From the NCBI GenBank assembly GCA_023419875.1, contig JAEZXM010000490.1, positions 1 through 8,758 of the forward strand: 8,758 nucleotides of DNA, given 5' to 3'. Positions 7,074-8,758 of the stretch are shown piece by piece (within the stretch, counting starts at the first letter, position 1; each line of letters opens with the position of its first letter). The translations under genes and the position numbers were made by a program. The stretch comes from Pseudomonadota bacterium. Lineage in GTDB: Bacteria > Myxococcota > Myxococcia > Myxococcales > Anaeromyxobacteraceae. A model generated the notes under the pieces. That model was given only the letters and a program-made list of their open reading frames with translations. It had not been told where the DNA came from and ran no database searches.

Positions 7074-8111
7074 GTGGCGGTCACGATCCACTACGAGCAG
7101 GACGCGGATCCCGAGCTCCTCCGGGAGCGCAAGATCGCGGTGATCGGTTACGGCTCGCAGGGCCACGCCCACGCGCTCAACCTGCGCGACTCGGGGGTGG
7201 ACGTCCGCGTGGGGCTCGCCCACGGGTCGTCATCGCGGGCCAGGGCGGAGGCGGCCGGCCTGCGGGTCCTTTCGGTATCGGAGGCCTCGCGCGAAGCCGA
7301 CGTCATCATGGTCCTCACCCCGGACCAGACGCAGAAACAGGTGTACGAGGAGTCGATCGCCGCGCACCTCACGAAGGGCAAGGCGCTGCTCTTCGGTCAT
7401 GGGTTCAACATCCACTTCGGCCAGATCCACCCGCCGGCCGACGTGGACGTGGTCTTGGTCGCGCCCAAGGGCCCGGGGCACATGCTCCGCAGGCTGTACG
7501 AGGAAGGGCGCGGGCTTCCTTGCCTCATCGCCGTGCACCAGGACGCCACCGGTCGGGCGAAGCCTCTCGGCCTCGCCTACGCCCGCGGCATCGGAGGGAC
7601 GCGGGCCGGCGTCCTGGAGACGACCTTCCGGGAGGAGACCGAGACCGACCTCTTCGGAGAGCAGGCGGTGCTCTGCGGCGGCGCCGCGGCGCTGGTGAAG
7701 GCCGGTTTCGAGGTGCTCGTCGAGGCTGGATACCAGCCGGAGAGCGCGTACTTCGAGTGCTTGCACGAGCTGAAGCTCGTCGCCGACCTCATGTACGAGG
7801 GCGGGCTCGCCGGGATGCGCGCGTCGATCTCCGACACCGCGGAGTACGGCGACTACACCCGAGGTCCGCGGGTCGTGAACGCGCAGACCAAGGACGAGAT
7901 GCGCAAGATCCTCGCCGAGATCCAGTCGGGCCGGTTCGCGAGGGAGTTCATCGCCGAAAACCAGTCCGGAGGGCGGAAGTTCGAGCGGTTCCGCGAGGCG
8001 GAGAGGGCGCACCCGATCGAGGAGGTGGGCAAGCGCCTGCGAGAGATGATGAGCTGGGTGCGCGGGACGAAGCGCCGCGCACCCGAGCCGGGGACGCCCC
8101 GCTCAGGTTGA
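7074..8111 (+). CDS. ilvC: Ketol-acid reductoisomerase
   Basis: IlvC isomerises and reduces acetolactate or acetohydroxybutyrate to the dihydroxy acid, using NAD(P)H and two Mg ions. The 345 residues are a class I (short) enzyme. The Rossmann domain has IGYGSQGHAHAL with GxGxxG at 25-30. His109 in GHGFNIHFGQI and Lys132 in APKGPGH are expected active-site residues. Metal ligands are Asp192 and Glu196 in ETDLFGEQ, plus Glu228 and Glu232 in the helical domain. GTG 7074 has an excellent AGGAGG at 7061-7066, seven bases away. Oddities: Ala49 replaces the Arg that usually begins the cofactor-specificity loop (here AHGSSSR); the near-invariant Tyr before SISDTAEYG is Ala250; and about 17 residues extend beyond the usual end near MSW. 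The codons seem slightly less G/C-ending than in ilvB. The function remains secure. Confidence 0.96.
   Translation: MAVTIHYEQDADPELLRERKIAVIGYGSQGHAHALNLRDSGVDVRVGLAHGSSSRARAEAAGLRVLSVSEASREADVIMVLTPDQTQKQVYEESIAAHLTKGKALLFGHGFNIHFGQIHPPADVDVVLVAPKGPGHMLRRLYEEGRGLPCLIAVHQDATGRAKPLGLAYARGIGGTRAGVLETTFREETETDLFGEQAVLCGGAAALVKAGFEVLVEAGYQPESAYFECLHELKLVADLMYEGGLAGMRASISDTAEYGDYTRGPRVVNAQTKDEMRKILAEIQSGRFAREFIAENQSGGRKFERFREAERAHPIEEVGKRLREMMSWVRGTKRRAPEPGTPRSG
8056..8084 (+). terminator. Terminator-like 10-bp perfect hairpin within the ilvC 3' end
   Basis: GGGTGCGCGG at 8056-8065 and CCGCGCACCC at 8075-8084 are exact reverse complements around a 9-base loop. They lie in codons 328-337 of ilvC. 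A second small stem follows, CGGGG 8089-8093 with CCCCG 8097-8101. No T tract follows directly (the next T run is at 8144-8149), so it is not a standard intrinsic terminator. It could act as a weak, U-less terminator, a 3' mRNA stabiliser, or a processing signal at the end of the ilv transcript. The pairing is seen; the role is inferred. Confidence 0.45.
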
Positions 8112-8135
8112 CAAACGAAGTGAAATCCTTATTCT
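8108..8135 (+). promoter_or_regulatory. Sigma-70-type promoter for infC overlapping the ilvC stop
   Basis: TTGACA at 8108-8113 is a perfect -35 box whose bases include the ilvC stop codon TGA. After a 16-base spacer, TATTCT at 8130-8135 matches 4 of 6 bases of the -10 consensus. The local drop to A/T-rich sequence (8109-8150) stands out from the GC-rich surroundings. Transcription would start near 8142, giving an untranslated leader of about 25-31 bases before infC. This would uncouple the translation-factor genes from the branched-chain amino acid operon. Confidence 0.65.
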
Positions 8136-8155
8136 ACGGCGTCTTTTTTCCGTAG
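8134..8155 (+). repeat. Inverted repeat around the -10 and start region of the infC promoter
   Basis: CTACGG at 8134-8139 and CCGTAG at 8150-8155 are exact reverse complements separated by ten bases that include a T6 run at 8144-8149. The left arm overlaps the last two bases of the putative -10 box and the right arm ends just before the ribosome site. It could be an operator half-site pair. If transcription starts near 8142 the RNA contains only the right arm, so an RNA hairpin is unlikely in the infC message. Read-through from ilvC would contain both arms. Confidence 0.35.
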
Positions 8156-8158
8156 TTC

Positions 8159-8163
8159 GGAGG
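8159..8163 (+). promoter_or_regulatory. infC ribosome binding site with ambiguous start spacing
   Basis: GGAGG at 8159-8163 is a strong Shine-Dalgarno match. It lies only 3 bases before the ATG at 8167, shorter than normal, but 9 bases before an in-frame ATC at 8173. Because infC genes in several bacteria use rare AUU, AUC or AUA starts for autoregulation by IF3, this site bears on which codon is the real start. Confidence 0.6.
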
Positions 8164-8166
8164 CCC

Positions 8167-8758
8167 ATGGCCATCCCGCAGAGAGATCCCCGAGGCGGCT
8201 CCGGCAACCGTGACGCTCGCACCAACCGGCGCATCAAGGCGCGCGAGGTGCGCGTCGTCGGCCCCGAAGGCGATCAGCTTGGAGTTCTTCCCGTCGAGCA
8301 GGCGCTGGCGCGCGCGCAAGAGCTGGGGATGGACCTCGTCGAGGTCAGCCCCATGGCCAAGCCGCCGGTCTGCAAGATCATGGATTACGGGAAGTTCAAG
8401 TACCTCGAGAAGAAGAAGCAGAACGAGGCCAAGAAGAAGCAGGTCGTGGTCCAGCTCAAGGAGGTGAAGCTCCGCCCCCGGACCGAGGAGCACGACTATG
8501 ACGTGAAGATCAGGAAGGTCCGCGAGTTCCTCGCCGAGGCGAACAAGGCCCGCATCACCGTGATGTTCCGGGGCCGCGAGATGTCGCACAAGGAACTCGG
8601 CCAGAAGGTCCTGCAGCGCGTGATCGAAGACCTCCGCGACACGGCGGTGATCGAGTCCGCACCGCGGGTGGAAGGGCGGCAGATGTTCATGATCCTCGCC
8701 CCGAACCCGCGCATGCTCCAGGCGCAGCGCGACCGCGCCCGCGCGCAGGCCGCCGCGC
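8167..8758 (+). CDS. infC: Translation initiation factor IF-3, N-terminal 197 codons (3' end outside window)
   Basis: IF3 binds the 30S subunit, prevents premature 50S joining and checks start-codon and initiator-tRNA pairing. The reading frame stays open to the right edge. Residues 18-31 (RTNRRIKAREVRVV) begin the N-domain, and VSPMAKPPVCKIMDYGKFKY at about 60-79 is the family signature. A Lys-rich linker, about 80-92, leads into the C-domain with VQLKEVKLRPRTEEHDYDVK, FRGREMSH and EGRQMFMILAP at about 169-179. The E. coli protein ends at about 180 residues; this one continues with an Arg/Ala/Gln-rich tail, recalling the C-terminal extension of Myxococcus IF3 (Dsg). The start is uncertain: ATG 8167 or, by ribosome-site spacing, ATC 8173. 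In many bacteria rpmI and rplT follow. The gene sits downstream of its own candidate promoter. Confidence 0.95.
   Translation, partial: MAIPQRDPRGGSGNRDARTNRRIKAREVRVVGPEGDQLGVLPVEQALARAQELGMDLVEVSPMAKPPVCKIMDYGKFKYLEKKKQNEAKKKQVVVQLKEVKLRPRTEEHDYDVKIRKVREFLAEANKARITVMFRGREMSHKELGQKVLQRVIEDLRDTAVIESAPRVEGRQMFMILAPNPRMLQAQRDRARAQAAA

Overview
The window is a GC-rich (by eye about 70%), densely packed stretch of a bacterial chromosome with every gene on the + strand. Codon usage is strongly G/C-ending. The IF3-like protein at the right edge has a tail running past the usual IF3 length, and the housekeeping proteins look deltaproteobacterial or myxobacterial. An Anaeromyxobacter-like member of Myxococcota is my best guess, made from memory of such proteins and not from a search.

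Layout: (1) 1-844, the C-terminal part of threonyl-tRNA synthetase (thrS). (2) 845-1018, a 174-base leader with small hairpins. (3) 1019-4595, leuA, leuC and leuD with gaps of 1-3 bases: isopropylmalate synthase and both subunits of isopropylmalate isomerase. (4) 4592-4778, a short ORF overlapping the leuD stop as ATGA, in which 11 of 21 codons are Leu, Ile or Val, followed by mutually exclusive GC-rich pairings. It looks like a transcription attenuator inside the operon. (5) 4779-8111, ilvB, ilvN and ilvC: acetolactate synthase large and small subunits and ketol-acid reductoisomerase. (6) 8056-8166, a boundary zone with a 10-bp perfect hairpin in the last ilvC codons, a promoter with a perfect TTGACA overlapping the ilvC stop, and an inverted repeat around its -10. 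(7) 8167 to the end, the start of infC (IF3), open at the window edge.

How the parts work together: ilvBN and ilvC carry out the first two steps shared by valine and isoleucine synthesis. LeuA and LeuCD divert 2-oxoisovalerate to leucine. leuB, ilvD and ilvE are not in the window. thrS and infC are commonly neighbours in bacteria; here a six-gene branched-chain amino acid block separates them, and infC appears to have its own promoter.

The most notable finding is the putative ilv leader peptide and attenuator between leuD and ilvB, which would let ilvBNC respond to charged Leu/Val/Ile tRNA separately from leuACD. Next are a possible AUC start for infC, a terminator-like hairpin within the IlvC C-terminal extension, and an unusual cofactor loop in IlvC. 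I saw no mobile elements, CRISPR arrays, tRNA or rRNA genes, and no gene-free stretch over 300 bases.
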